Shown here in pieces: positions 45,046 to 59,744 of a DNA stretch of 64,000 nucleotides. The stretch is from Brachynemurus nebulosus (taxonomy: Eukaryota > Arthropoda > Insecta > Neuroptera > Myrmeleontidae), in contig JAPWDM010000023.1 of the NCBI GenBank assembly GCA_035578155.1, forward strand, positions 682,001 to 746,000, in the 5' to 3' direction. A program made the position numbers and the translations under genes. The notes beneath the pieces were generated by a model. It did no database searches. It saw nothing but the letters and a program-made list of their open reading frames with translations, and was not told the DNA's origin. Position 1 is the first letter of the stretch. Each line of letters opens with the position of its first letter.

Positions 45046-48000
45046 ACTGGATCTGAAATGCTTTGGTGAGCCGTACCGTATATGTATACTTTTTTGAATG
45101 TTTTACAATTCACTTTGTTATCGCTATGGTTATTGAAATTTGTTCTGTGTGCTGTATTTTTTTTTTTTATGTTCATACTAACAATAAATATTAAAGAAAT
45201 ACCTTAATTAAAAATTAATTTAAAAAATTCAATAAGTACCTGTTAGACACGCATTGACTCAGGATTTACAGACCAAGCTCCGACCGTATTTTTCGCTATC
45301 CCGCCAGATGATTCTTTGGGAGTAGAAAATGCTTAATTTTGGAATTTTTTAAATTGTCACCACGAAATCAAAAAGAGTGAAACGAGGAGGTAGTAAGACG
45401 GGACATGGTTCGTTCTGTCATCTCAATTAGAGTTAGACAAAAGTAAACGGTAGAAGTAAGTAATTGAATTTGTATGTTAGGATCAAAAAGGTGATTTCAC
45501 GTAGACAGTAGACTGTTTCGTGTAGTTTGAAACTCTGTGGGTAATTCGAGAGACTAAATGTATAAACTATCGAAACATGTAAAAAAATTTTTTCAATTTT
45601 TTGAAAACGTCACACTAGTGGTCCCTCTTAAATTTTTTACGTCCTGTATGAGTTCAGTAAGTTTCAATAATAGTTTTATTAATCCGACACTATCTCTTGT
45701 ATTGCGTAAGATTCAACACTGACTATTACAAAATCATCAAGTGCGAGTAAACCACCTAATGTGATGACAGAAATAACAAATTCGTAAGGATTTCATTATT
45801 AGAACTATGAAATTCTAAAAAAAAAAAAAACAGGTGTTACATAAGAAATAACATATTATGTACATTAATTTTCCTTGTTTTGTTTGCTTAGAGTTACCTC
45901 TAAAAGTTCTAAAAATATTTTTTCTATACTTTTTGGTCCAATGGTCTATTGACTGCTCACTGTACTATGCGAGTCTGACTTGCTCTTTGCCGATTTTTTC
46001 ACTATTTTTAGATTTAAATTAATAGTATCTCATATCTATAATTTGAAGTTACAAAAATTTTTATCCAAAGGAGCGCCAGTGTTTACATTAACTTTTCCTT
46101 TTTTGCTATCTGTAGATTTTGGATTTTCTAACAACTAATCCTAATTAAAAATATAATCGATAATAAATCTCTAATGTTTAAAAATTTAAAAATATATAAG
46201 GTTATATAGTTTAGTGTGCTAGAATTTCTCCCCCAGTCAAATTGTTATTTACTTTATAGGTTTTACACACATACTTAACCACGTCTGTTTTTATTGTAAC
46301 TTACCTACATACATAATATATTCCCCTTACAAAATCGTACTGTATCCCACTTGTTGGTAATATCAAAAAGAAAATAAATGCTTGTAGCAATAAAACCTTT
46401 TTCCACATGGATAGCTTTTCAGCATTTTAGAAAATTTATTACAAAAAGAAAAATAAAAAATAAAATAAAATAAAACCATTTAGGTATATTTACAGACAAT
46501 AGACAGTATAGTAATATAATCGATGTTTGGTACATATTATATAATAGTAGATGCTCCTGTTTCTATGGTTACAGACTATTGTCAATACCTGTGTATATTT
46601 GTAGCCACGTTCGATGCACTCCAGCGCAGCGCATGAAATTTAAATTTATTTATATATAGAATATTCGAACAAGAAATAGATATTAGAATTTCACGATATA
46701 AAAGTAATTGTATAGTAATATAAACCGTAAAATAATTTAAATTTTTGGTTTTCTGTAAAAATCTTGGTCGGCATAAATTCTACAAACAGTGGACCATTTC
46801 GATTTTCAACTTCAACTAACAGAGATATAAAAAAATAGACTTCACTATTGAATTGGTTACTAAAAATTAGATTAAGCACCGGAATTTGACAAAAATTCTA
46901 GAATGTTCTATTCGTAAACTAACAAAGATATTGAAAAACCGAATGTACCATTTAATTGATCATCGGAAAGAAGACGAAATATCAAATAAGAATTCCTGTT
47001 TAATAACAGTATATTCTTAAATGCTACTGTTAAATGTACTGTTAAGTGTCTCTTACTTATACCATTCTGTTTTTCTTAAATTGAAAGTTGCTACTAACTG
47101 AAGAGAGAGTACCACGTTTCTTTCAAATTTGACTCTTTGTAGTGTAGTTTTATTTTTAATTTCCCATCCATACAGGCTGTATAGCGAAGTTATAGTTACA
47201 GGAAGGATAAGTATGATAAATAATCAGACTAATTTGAGCCTATGCTATTTTCATCGAACCTTGACGTTTTGGGACCTAAGGAACCCAGAAAACTAGAAAT
47301 CCGTATGGAAAAGTTGAAATGAAACTAGGTTGAAAATAATTCTATATGTGTACATTAATATATAAAAGCAAAATTTAGACATGTTTTGTTCAGTAGTTTG
47401 GAGTTATCTCGCCATTTTTAACTTTTTGGGAAAATAAAAAAAATTTTTGTTTTTCTCGATTTTCTCTGGATTTTGTTTATGAAAAGTTATTTTAGTGCAA
47501 AGAAGAATTTTGGTTTTTTGTTGGAATCGGAATTTTTTTGAAAATGGCATCTCTATAGATGGGGTGACTTGAAATATAAACTTTTTCCCCTGACGACAAA
47601 ATTTCGAAAAAATTTATTATAATTGCTCTAAAATCGCGTCTACCTCTAAAAATTGCAAAATAAATTTTGATTCTTTGTACGCTTTGAGCGGAATGATCTT
47701 TTTCATTGGGTTTTCTTTGGCTATTACGGTCTGGCTTGTCCGTAACTGATCTCAATCTCTCCGCCTCAAAACGTAACAAAAAATAAAAAAAAGACGGGAA
47801 AATTCTACAACTGCGATGGCAAGATTTTTGTATAAGAATTTTAAAAGTCTGTAAATTCCATGTGTTACTTGTTGCATTCTTTTGGAGGAACCTTAAGTTA
47901 TTCTTATCCGTCCCCCCGTCTTCCTTAAATTTTATATTAGAGCAAGATAAAAGGCAATAAAATAAGATAATAACAATATAAGAGCCATTTTAATTAAGAT

Positions 48001-48939
48001 TCATCTCAGTTATAAAATAAAATATGCACTCTTTATGTGACGCAGCGTAAGTCCAACAAACACAAAGAATCTCTAACTTATTTTGAAGCCACATTAATAA
48101 GCCACTTAGACCGTAAGTAATAGAACAGTTAAATGAATGTACGCGACCTCTTTAACTAACTATGAAATATTCACTTAATTAAGAACATGTTAGGAACCGT
48201 CACCATTGCCGTGGTGTTAAAATAATGTCAACGATCTCATTACACAATATAATTATCTTATTTATAATTAAGTTTAAATAATTAAATATCAAAGTGTGCA
48301 TATGTGGGTGGGAGTCGTCACGGTTAACGAATCTTGACAAAATTTCTTGTTTACAAGAAATTGGTGAATTAGTAATTTTAATTGCAAGAAAACACAAATT
48401 AAACTAACAATTAGTAGAATAATTTGCTTTTTCTGGCTTGTTTAAGCTATATATGTATAATCTTTCGTTTAATTAAAATTTAATATTCAAAATCCTGTTA
48501 GAGAATTACAATAATACTGTTAATTTTTCGCGAGTTTTTAAAAAAGTTGATTTCTGACTTTTAGCAGAGTTTGATTGTTGACTTTTTCTTAAATTTATGG
48601 ATTACCTAGTTCGATTCTTCTTTTATTAGCTTACATATCAAGCTTTCATCCTATATAGGGCAGTATTTCTCAACCGTCAGTCAAAATTTTTATAATTTTT
48701 TTTTTTTTTTTTATTATAGGTATTATATCGGAAATGCGCCCAGAGCCCAGATTTGCAAATCATTTGATAATTTCAAAAATTGAGCGTAACTGTTATATTT
48801 ATTTGGGATAGGAAATTCAGTATATTAATCTATATATGACTACGGTTAGTTTATTATATACGTATAATATGGATATTTTTCTTATGGCTCATAAATTTTA
48901 TAGCTTTTTAGATTTTGGGCTCAAGTTAACCTCAAGATT
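45046..48939. other. 3.9-kb intergenic stretch; no gene seen
   Basis: Positions about 45240-45260 and 45640-45800 are similar to 905-925 and 1470-1620 (GTTAGACACGCATT; CCACCTAATGTGATGACAGA), in the same order, so this is a dispersed repeat. A lone hAT-like terminus CAGTATTTCTCAACCG is at 48662. Frames at 46691-46879, 47492-47779 and 48200-48397 show no domain. A 50-bp hairpin GGGCTCAAGTTAAC..GGGTTACTTGAGCCC is at 48917-48954. Confidence 0.45.
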
Positions 48940-49389
48940 GGGTTACTTGAGCCCAAATCTAAATTTCCAGGTGATTTTCATTTGAAAACAGTTTGAGACT
49001 ATGTAGGATGTTGGTTACTAATTAAAACATTGTACAAACATATAAGGAACTTTATTTATTCAATACTCCTATCGCAGCATCCTGCATAACATAGCGAATT
49101 TTCGTTTACAAAAATTAGTTTTTCTCGGAAACTAGTTGGCATAGAATAATAGTTTAAAGACCTTTTTTGTGTGATTTTTTTCTCCTCGTTCCAACAGTGT
49201 AAAAATTTTTGAATAAGGAGAAATTTTGGGAAAAAGTTAATTTTTTTCACGAAAATTTCCAAGAATAACATGTTTTGGGCATCGGACGTGCCTGGTTAAC
49301 GAACTTGTCCAACGGTTTGGGACTTTTGGGAATTTCTACTATAGTTTTACACCATTTTATACCAAAGTTATAATGGGCTCAAGTTACCC
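48940..49389. mobile_element. 450-bp element with GGGTTACTTGAGCCCA ends
   Basis: GGGTTACTTGAGCCCA and TGGGCTCAAGTTACCC are inverted termini; the right flank is TA, the left TT (probably a mutated TA). A third copy of the motif lies immediately outside at 48917. Most of the interior is a truncated repeat Q copy in reverse (49066-49345), so the element received or captured it. Confidence 0.6.
49066..49345 (-). repeat. Repeat family Q, copy c (truncated)
   Basis: Begins with the complement of GCAGGATGCTGCGATAGG and TAGTTTCCGAGAAAAACTAA and ends near TTTGGGACTTTTGGGAA, before the (AT)n block. Divergent, probably older. Confidence 0.75.
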
Positions 49390-50155
49390 TAATTTTAAGG
49401 TTATTTTACTGATTTAGAAACCTTAATTTAAAAAATTAACGAAATAGTTGGCATATGAACATATCTGAATTTAGTTTAGTAATGAACAAAATACTAAAAA
49501 TTATACACTTACCTTCCTTTGTAGGCTATAACCTTAAAGTTTTGCAGCAATTACATCGGGACGCTTACTGTTGAATGCTGGTCCATACCGCGTTACCGCG
49601 ACGCGACGTCTGGATTTACTATACTTATATTTACATATATTCGGAAACATATGTATGCGTGTAGAGTCGGCGCTTTCTATTTCCGGCCGTCTAAACGCTG
49701 TTGCATCAGCTATATTTATCTCTGTCATCATCATATTGTCGTGTGTATTCACTCGCACACAGTTCAATAACCTTCATAAAGGAGACAAAATTACGGACGA
49801 TGATTTTATAAATATAACATTAAAGAAGAAATAATAATTCCATGGATATTTTAATGGGGGATTGTGTTTCTCTAGCTGGGATTCGCAGTTAATTTTTACA
49901 ATCAGAATCCATCGTAAACTTGTACGTTTTAAATAACCATGACAATACTTTTTTGTACATAATTATAAATATTGGTCAATAAAATTGTCAATCAATTTAT
50001 AAAATCGCCACACAAAGTGCATGTTCAAGAAAAAAAAATAGAAGACAATTATACTTAATGTTCGAACGGTTTCTTAACGATCCGTGTAGCTTTAATGGTT
50101 CAGTACACAAATAAACACTTAGCCACAGTCCCAGCCTAAGTGCGTTTATGACGTA
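49390..50155. other. Intergenic; no gene seen
   Basis: Two overlapping frames on opposite strands (49534-49834) show mixed composition but no recognised domain and no splice support. Confidence 0.35.
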
Positions 50156-51250
50156 CCGTCAATTGGGATCAGTGGGGACTTAAGAATTAACTTGATTTAA
50201 AAATGAACGCAGTAGATGTAAAGATGAACATATTTATCACATATTTCTTAAACAATAATAGAATAATCATTTTTTTTTAGGTAGTATTAGGGACTAAGCT
50301 TGAAGTTGGGTAAAACGATATTAAAAAATCAATTTAAGTCGACCTCTCCCGATAGTCTTATTTTTTGTCTTTTAAAACTTGATCTAAAAAGAATTTATTT
50401 TGGTGTTTTTATGAATAAATTGTAGTTTAATTGAATTTTTAATTTTTTTGAGACTTAATAACGTAAAAGCCCCTATACCGGAACGCGATCCGTTGTCGGA
50501 ACAATTTTGACATTTATGCGGTAATGAAGTAATTTCTGAAAGAAACCTGATAACAAAAAATATTATTAATAGAATGATTATTTATTTTCCAATTTAAATT
50601 CGCCTCGCATTTGATGTTTCTATACTTAATCAAAGATTTAATTATTTTTTGTTGAGTTTCTCTATTTTAACTTCAAAAACAAGGAGGTTCTCAATTCAAG
50701 CCGTATGTTTTTTTTTATCTATGTACACCGATTTCTCCCACATTTCTGGCCCAATTTGCGTCATTCTTTTTTTAGTTAGTAGATAAAGTCTCCAGGTGGT
50801 CCCCTAAAAATTTTGTTGACATTGGTTGAATAATTTTTAAACCATCTGCATGAATAATTATGGCAAATTTAAAATTTGTATATGCAAAATTATCTACTTT
50901 AATATCTATAGTACGATATTTTTTTAATTTAAGTTGATCCAATTATCCTAAAAATAATTTTTTGTCAGTACCTAGTTTAAAAAATTCTTTGATGACTTGA
51001 AAAATTGGTGGATTTTCATTTATTTCTTATTTTCCTAGTAATTATTACTTTAAACATTATTAATGTTCCAAATTTCAAAGCAGAGTCAGTGAGTGCTCAA
51101 AATTATGATTTTTGGACAGTGGTATTTTGGAAACTATTCCACCTAAACGTATGAAATTTGGAATTTAATAAAAAACATTTTAAAAACCAAATAAAAAATT
51201 GTAATGGCCAAAATTATACTCATAAGCATTGTCACTAAAAGGTATGAAAT

Positions 51251-51476
51251 AAAAGCTCTTTTGAAAATCCGACTTCAAAAAGTAAAAAATAATTAATAGC
51301 ACGAATTTTGAAGTCAGGCGGTGAGCAGTATAAAATAAAATGTAGATCTTGAAAAATTCATAAATTTTTCAAGCACATCCAATCGCAATTTTACATACGA
51401 CACCCCGCCTGACTACAAAATTGGGACTATTAATTATTTTTTTACTTTTTGAAGTCGGTTTTTTAAAAAAGCTTTT
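51251..51476. repeat. 226-bp inverted pair with CCGACTTCAAAAAGTAAAAA arms
   Basis: AAAAGCTCTTTTGAAAATCC, GACTTCAAAAAGTAAAAAAT, AATTAATAG and TAGTCAGGCGG-like blocks appear in opposite orientation in the two arms (about 75 bp each, around 85% matching). Confidence 0.75.
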
Positions 51477-51826
51477 ATGATTTCAATCAATGCTAATTGG
51501 TAGAAACACATGCCTTATGAATTTCTACATTTTCCAATGAATTTTTCAAGTTAGCATAATAAAAATACACAATAATTTTTGTTAATACGATTAACAGATT
51601 AGAACAGGTAAATCATCTTTTTATTTTGTTTAAATGTTATTTACAGACTTGTTTTAGTACTCATTACAATTATTAGCCTATAAATATATTTAGATATCCA
51701 TATTATAAACATTTTTAATTTATTTTTCTATCTAAAACAGTTAGTCACTATTTTATGTGTTATGACGTATAATACTCTGTTTATTCCGGAACGTATAATC
51801 ATTGATAAATCAAACATATAGGGAGC

Positions 51827-52202
51827 ATTCGTAACGCAACTAGCCAAAGTGTCTTGCTCTTACTTTTAAGAACATTACACTTGTTTTGAAGTGCTTTTGC
51901 CTTACTTTGGAGGTATTTGTATATTCCTGTCTCACTTTACATGTTCTTGAGAGAAGGGTGAACGTATATATACGATGTATACCGAACGCTATTATTACTG
52001 ACTATAAACTATGTATGCTAGAATCATCGTATCGTAATAGCGTTCGGTATACATCGTATATATACCTTCACCCTTCTCTCAAGAACATGGAAAGTGAGAC
52101 AGGAATATACAAATATCTCTAAAGTAAGGCAAAAGCACTTCAAAACAAGTGTAATGTTCTTAAAACTAAGAGCAAGACACTTTGGGTAGTTACGTTACGA
52201 AT
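51827..52202. repeat. 376-bp foldback, arms of about 165 bp
   Basis: Left arm (ATTCGTAACG, AAAGTGTCTTGCTCTTA, CACTTGTTTTGAAGTGCTTT, GAACGTATATATACGATG, CGTTCGGTAT) pairs with the right arm with only scattered mismatches around a loop of about 45 bp. The frame at 51886-52122 is the foldback read through. Confidence 0.9.
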
Positions 52203-53222
52203 TTTTTAAAAACATTCATTAGATTAAAAAAAATTTCTTTCAAGCTTGTTAAAAAAAAAATGGGTGTTTAATTTATTTATCAATTTTTATCAGCTAGTTT
52301 AATTACACACTTAAAAATAGTGTTCCGGTATAGGGGCTCTTACGCTATATGAGAAAAGAAAACTGTAAACTTTTATTTGTTTATTGAAATTTGGGAAAAT
52401 TTGTTTGTTAATAGGGACGGTAGAGGGGTGAGTAGAGACAGTATATGGGTTAATAGGAACACTTGATCAAGCATAAGGGGACGAACGTGAAGTGATTAGC
52501 GACGGCTGAAATATGTATTGGAACACAGAATAAAGCATTTTCAGGGTTATCAAGTTATTTCAACTTTCGATTTTACGTTTATTTCTGCACAAAATTATGA
52601 AATATTTACCTATTCTTTTTTGAATTTATAAATTTAAAAGTAGAAGAAACATAATTTTGATTTTTTTTCAAAAACCAGAAATATTTTCAAAACTTTTTAG
52701 TTACTATTATGAAGCAACCATGCATAAATCAGATACATCTAATACATTAAAGAAGAGGTACTCATACAAGAAATACAAAAAACAATATGGTGTAAAGTCT
52801 GAATTCGTGCCAATTCAACCCAATTGACGGTATACATATACTAAACAAAAAATATTTAGATGAGTCAAGCCGCTCGCTAGGGCATCTTGATACGTATAAA
52901 ATATCATAAAAGTACACTACAGCAATGTTATTAAGGTTGTTAAAATGTACAACAAGGTTAAATTAAAAACTTTAATATTTATATACATAAATCAATGCTA
53001 AGTACATTCTGTCAACCGCATTCTTAAAATGCATTCGGCGCATATACAGTCCACCGATCACGGTGCAGTGTTTCAAGTTTTATCTTAAAATTATTTTGAT
53101 ATTCGATTTTTATTATAGGGTAATAAAAATTTTATAACTCACATTTAAATTAACAATTTCCTAGCTGATACATAATTAAAAGCAAATTAAGATTGTTCTA
53201 AATAACTATATAGGTAGCTTTT

Positions 53223-53349
53223 TAGCGAATTTCGAAAACTCGAAATTCAGCTATTACAGTAGGTGTCATGACGCAATCTGAGTCCGGGACTATGGCAGAA
53301 ATCTGTTTTGAGGTCCCTAGAATACGAAAATGATATTCACTAAAATTTG

Positions 53350-53380
<31 letters not shown>

Positions 53381-53510
53381 GTGTTCCCACGATAACTCTC
53401 GAACGAAACGTCTAACGCTTATGAAATTTTGTGTGCGGACTGGATTCTGAATTGGCTTGGCTAAGTTCGTTAGCCAGACACGTCGGATGCCTAGAAGTAG
53501 GTTTTCTGGC
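53223..53510 (+). repeat. Repeat family Q, copy d (3' part diverged)
   Basis: TAGCGAATTTC, GTGTCATGACGCAATCTGAG, GGACTATGGCAGAAATCTG, (AT)n at 53349-53378, AACTCTCGAACGAAACG, GTTAGCCAGACACGTCGG. The usual Q tail is absent. Confidence 0.8.
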
Positions 53511-54029
53511 CATTTTTTATCATTCGATCCTATCATAAGGCAGTTCAATTTTTACATCGTTGAAAAGGAAAAAAAAAATTATGAAGAAAATATTCTTATA
53601 ATTTTCTTTCTATTTTAAGTATTTTTCGAGAAAATGTAAATTTTCACTTTTATTCTTTCTTTGTTAGTCTAATAAGTAATTTATATTTATATCTCAGTTC
53701 TTTATAAAGTATAAAAATATTTCACTTTTTTATTAAAGAATTTTGTGAGAACAAGTGAAAACTATTCACATATATATGATATAACACACATACATGTATA
53801 GAGTTTTGTTTCTCATTTATTGCATTATAATTAGCATGGTTCTATCCCATGTTAAAAAATGTAAATTAAACAGATTTTCTAAGCTAATGTAATGAAGAAT
53901 TTTTTTTTTTTTTATTGAATTTTTAAGTAAACAAGAAATTGAAGATTATGTTATGATATAAATATTATTAAATACGAAACAAAAGAAAATATGTACAATG
54001 TACATATGTATGTACGGAAAAATATTTTG

Positions 54030-56087
<2,058 letters not shown>

Positions 56088-56095
<8 letters not shown>

Positions 56096-56300
56096 TCGCT
56101 ATGTTATGCAGATGCTGCGACAGGGGTATTTTATATATAGCTTTGTGTTATAATGCTGATGAAACTTCGTAAGATCAAAACACAACACTGTCTGTCTAGT
56201 AAAGAAAACATCAGACAAATATAAAAAAACGCTATCGGAGCATCTTGCATAACATAGCGAATTTTTCCTGTTATAAAAATTACCTCTTCTACAAAACAAA
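56088..56300. repeat. Two opposed repeat Q termini (copy e)
   Basis: GGAAATTCGCTATGTTATGC at 56090 and its complement GCATAACATAGCGAATT near 56246 are about 140 bp apart. They are an expanded version of the palindrome at 59941-60258. Confidence 0.75.
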
Positions 56301-56549
56301 AATTTTCATCTCCACTTCCCAATACAGATTAGTACCTGAAAGTATCTAACATATATCCAAGATTTTCGAACCAGTTCAAATGTTTTCATCAAATTTCGTA
56401 AAAATAGGATGCTTTGTTCAAGAGTTATCGTGCTAACACATATATACATATACATCAGCAGCAATTCAGGATCAGAACCTATATAGGAGAGAGTCTCCTA
56501 TATTGGACCACTTTTTACATTTTTGTTTACCGAGATATAACCATCATTT

Positions 56550-56669
56550 TAGCGAATTTCCAGAATGGAACTGAGCTATTACAGCCACTGTCACAACGCG
56601 ACCTGAATCTGGGACCATGGCAGAAATTTGTTTTGAGGTCCCTAGAAACCGAAAATAATATTCGCTAAA

Positions 56670-56745
<76 letters not shown>

Positions 56746-57017
56746 CCGCACGATAACTCTCGAACGGAATGTCCTAGGATTACGAAATTTGGTGAAAGTA
56801 TTGGAAGTCCCAAACCGTTGGATGAGTTCGTTAACCAGACACGTCGGATGCCAGGAATATGGTTTTTGTTCTTGCAAAAAATTAGTTTTTTGCCAAAATT
56901 TCCACTTATTCAAAAATTTTTGCGAAATTTTCTTACACCATTTAAAAGAGAAGAAAAAATTACATAAAAAAGGTTTTTAAACTTTTTTTCTATGTCAATT
57001 AGTTTCCGAGAAAAACT
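56550..57017 (+). repeat. Repeat family Q, copy f, with internal (AT)n
   Basis: TAGCGAATTTCCAGAATGG, GGACCATGGCAGAAATTTG, (AT)n at 56672-56741, AACTCTCGAACGGAATG, TTGGAAGTCCCAAACCG, AGACACGTCGGATGCCAGGA, TAGTTTCCGAGAAAAACT; it then breaks off before the tail. Confidence 0.85.
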
Positions 57018-57419
57018 ATGTGCCTTAGAATGTGATAATTTCCGCCTATAAAGTCTTAATTACTCACATTCTAAAGTACATATTCGACATACTATTTATA
57101 TAGTCAAAGAGGATAATATAGTGTACATATAACGTCAATATCGTAGCGTATACTCATACGATCATTATGATACATTATGTGGGAGGAAGGACGTATGACC
57201 ACAGAGTACAGAGTTACAGCAACTATTTTAAAAGAGGGTACGATAACTAAAGAACGAAATACCTGATTTTTAAGAAATTTCTTGAAAACGTTGGAATATC
57301 TATACATATAATAAAATAGTAACGAGACATTTCTGTACATGGAATATTTTTTGAAAATTGTACTGGTACTGTAAATAGTTATCGATGTAGATACCAAACC
57401 AGCGATTTTTAGAATTTTT

Positions 57420-58045
57420 GTCTGTCTGTCTGTCTGTCTGTCTGTTCACGCATAACGCAAAAACTATTGGACGAATTTTAATGAAATTTGGTATGATGAT
57501 AACTTATTACCCGGGTCAACATCTAGAATACTTTTTACTCCGGGAAAATTTCTCATTCCCACGGGAAAATGGAAAAACCATTTTGAGCATGTGCACACAT
57601 TAAGCAAAAACTGTTTGACGGATTTTAATAAAATTTGGTGTGGTGATAACTCATTACCTAGGGCAACATTTAGGATACTTCTCATTCCCGGAAAATGCCT
57701 CATTCCCACGGGAAAATAGAAAAACCATTTTGTGCATGTGCACGCATTACGCAAAAACTATTGAACGGATTTTGATGAAATTTGGTGTGGTGATAATCTA
57801 TTACTTGGGTCAACATTTAAGATACTTTTTACTCCGGGAAAATGTTCCATTCCCAGGGGAAAATGGGAAAACCATTATGAGTCTGTGCACACATTGGGCG
57901 AAAACTATTTGAAGAAATTTGGTGTGGTGGGAACATATTACTTGGGTCAACATTTAAGATACTTTTTACTCCGGGAAAATTCCTCATTCCCACGGGAAAA
58001 TAGAAAAACGATTTTGAGCATATGCATGCATTACACAAAAATTAT
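57420..58045 (+). repeat. (TCTG)n followed by four units of about 146 bp
   Basis: A TCTG run (57420-57445) leads into units starting at about 57449, 57596, 57742 and 57889, each with CGCAAAAACTATTGGACG, AAATTTGGTGTGGTGATAA, GGGTCAACATTTAGGATACT, TTTACTCCGGGAAAAT and TTCCCACGGGAAAATGGAAA. The open frames on both strands here are the repeats read through. The (TCTG)n plus CAAAAACTATTGGACGGATTT arrangement is common in arthropod genomes, but I cannot name the family. Confidence 0.85.
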
Positions 58046-58140
58046 TATTCTTTGCAAGTTCTGTATAATTATTACACTTATATAGGTACTTCTCATTGAG
58101 TTTATAACAATGTTTTGCGCGAACGACGTCGCGGGCATGG

Positions 58141-58380
<240 letters not shown>

Positions 58381-58916
58381 AGATTTATGTATGTTATACT
58401 TTTTGATGTTTGCTACCTATGTAGACATGAAGCAGACATTTAAATGTTTTAAATTACAAGCTATCGATGTTTTTAGTAAATACGAGTTTGCTGCCCACTT
58501 TTTTTTTCAATATACGAGTTTGTGAAATAAATCGATTTTTTTTTTGCATATTCCCATAGTATAACCAGTAACTTAAATTTTAAACGCGTTTTTCTCGAAA
58601 CTACATTTTTCTGATAGTTTTCTGCCAAAACCTGGTATATGGTATACGAGTATGTGTAAAATTATTTTTTGAAATAAGCAACATTTTATCAGCATACCCT
58701 CGTACTTGACCAAGATACAACTATCTGACACTAGAGTTCGCAGGTGCTGTACACAACAAATCCAATGGTACGTAGTTGTCGGTGCAAATTTAAGGGGAAG
58801 TACGTAAAATCGGAAGATCAGGAGCGTCGGTAAACTTTTATTTGAGGGGTTGGTAAATAATATTTATTATATAAAAAAGTACATATTATATACATATAAA
58901 TAAGTACAGTACGCGT

Positions 58917-59061
58917 CAAAAAGTGATCGAACACTCTAAACCAGGGGGTGCTAACACTTTTGACGCCGCACTGTACTTAATGTTGTGGTACACTGCCGTG
59001 TAAAAAGTGTGGGCACTCCTTCCCCCGGTTAAGGTGCCCGATCACTTTTTGAAGCGTACTG
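58917..59061. mobile_element. TA-flanked MITE in the left arm
   Basis: CAGTACGCGTCAAAAAGTGA and complement of CAGTACGCTTCAAAAAGTGA flank a body with TAACACTTTTGACGCCGCAC. TA lies on both sides. CAGT-starting ends with TA suggest a Tc1-type MITE. It is the mirror of the copy at 59126-59287. Confidence 0.75.
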
Positions 59062-59125
59062 TACTTATTTTGTGGACTTACAAATCTTGACATTTGACTC
59101 TAACACGCGCGCGCTTAAACAAGTA

Positions 59126-59287
59126 CAGTACGCTTCAAAAAGTGATCGAACACCTTAACCCCGAGGGGGGGGTGCCCACACTTTTGACACGGCAGTTTAC
59201 CACAACATTAAGTACAGTGCGGTGTCAAAAGTGTTAGCACCCCCCCCCCCTGAGTGAGAGTGATCGATCACTTTTTGAAGCGTACTG
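59126..59287. mobile_element. TA-flanked MITE in the right arm
   Basis: CAGTACGCTTCAAAAAGTGA at both ends in opposite orientation, TA flanks, and two runs of seven to ten G/C bases (about 59163-59171, 59239-59250) that differ in length from the left-arm copy. Confidence 0.75.
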
Positions 59288-59744
59288 TACTTATTTATGT
59301 ACTTGTTTATATAATAAATAATATTTACCAACCCCTCAAATAAAAATTTACTGACGCTCCTGATCTTCCAATTTTACGTACTTCTCCTTAAATTTGCACC
59401 GACCACTACGTACCATTAGATTTGTGGTGTACAGCACCTGCGAACTCTAGTGTCAAATAGTTGTATCTTGGTCAAGTACGAGGGTATGCTGATAAAAATG
59501 TTACTCATTTCAAAAAATAATTTTACACAAACTCGTATACCGTATAGGTATATACCTACCAGGTTTTGTCAGAAAACTAAATTTAGTTCATGTGGTACAA
59601 GTTTGTATTAAATTGAATAATTATTTTTCCATTAACTATTTTGCAATATTTTTTAGTGCATCATATGGGGAATTGAATAAATTCTTTAATTTAATATTTT
59701 GAAAAAGGCACATTAACAAATCCAATATATTGAGTAATTATGTC

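Larger units (their letters stand above)
50461..52345. mobile_element. 1.9-kb TA-flanked element (inner)
   Basis: ACGTAAAAGCCCCTATACCG plus GAAC at the left and complement of GCGTAAGAGCCCCTATACCG plus GAAC at the right (two mismatches in 24), flanked by TA at 50459-50460 and 52346-52347. Contains part of the GAAGTCGGTT repeat (50655-50800), an inverted pair at 51251-51476 and the 51827-52202 foldback. Confidence 0.75.
50156..52830. mobile_element. 2.7-kb TA-flanked element (outer shell)
   Basis: CCGTCAATTGGG and CCCAATTGACGG are exact 12-bp inverted ends, flanked by TA (50154-50155, 52831-52832). The TIR element 50461-52345 is nested inside. No transposase recognised. Confidence 0.65.
58616..59578. 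repeat. 963-bp palindrome with nested palindromes
   Basis: Arms of about 445-450 bp: AGTTTTCTGCCAAAACCTGG at 58616 pairs with CCAGGTTTTGTCAGAAAACT ending 59578, and pairing continues through GTACTTGACCAAGATACAAC, CTAGAGTTCGCAGGTGCTGT, ATCAGGAGCGTC and GGGGTTGGTAAATAATATTT. Each arm also contains a smaller inverted-repeat element (58917-59061; 59126-59287). The centre is about 60 bp with a CGCGCGCG run. Confidence 0.93.

Noticed and set aside
47492..47779. 95-codon minus-strand frame with mixed composition
   Set aside because: No domain, no splice support, and the plus strand is T-rich repeat-like DNA; likely chance.
48662..48690. hAT element starting CAGTATTTCTCAACCG
   Set aside because: No complementary right end or 8-bp duplication found downstream; at most a solo terminus.
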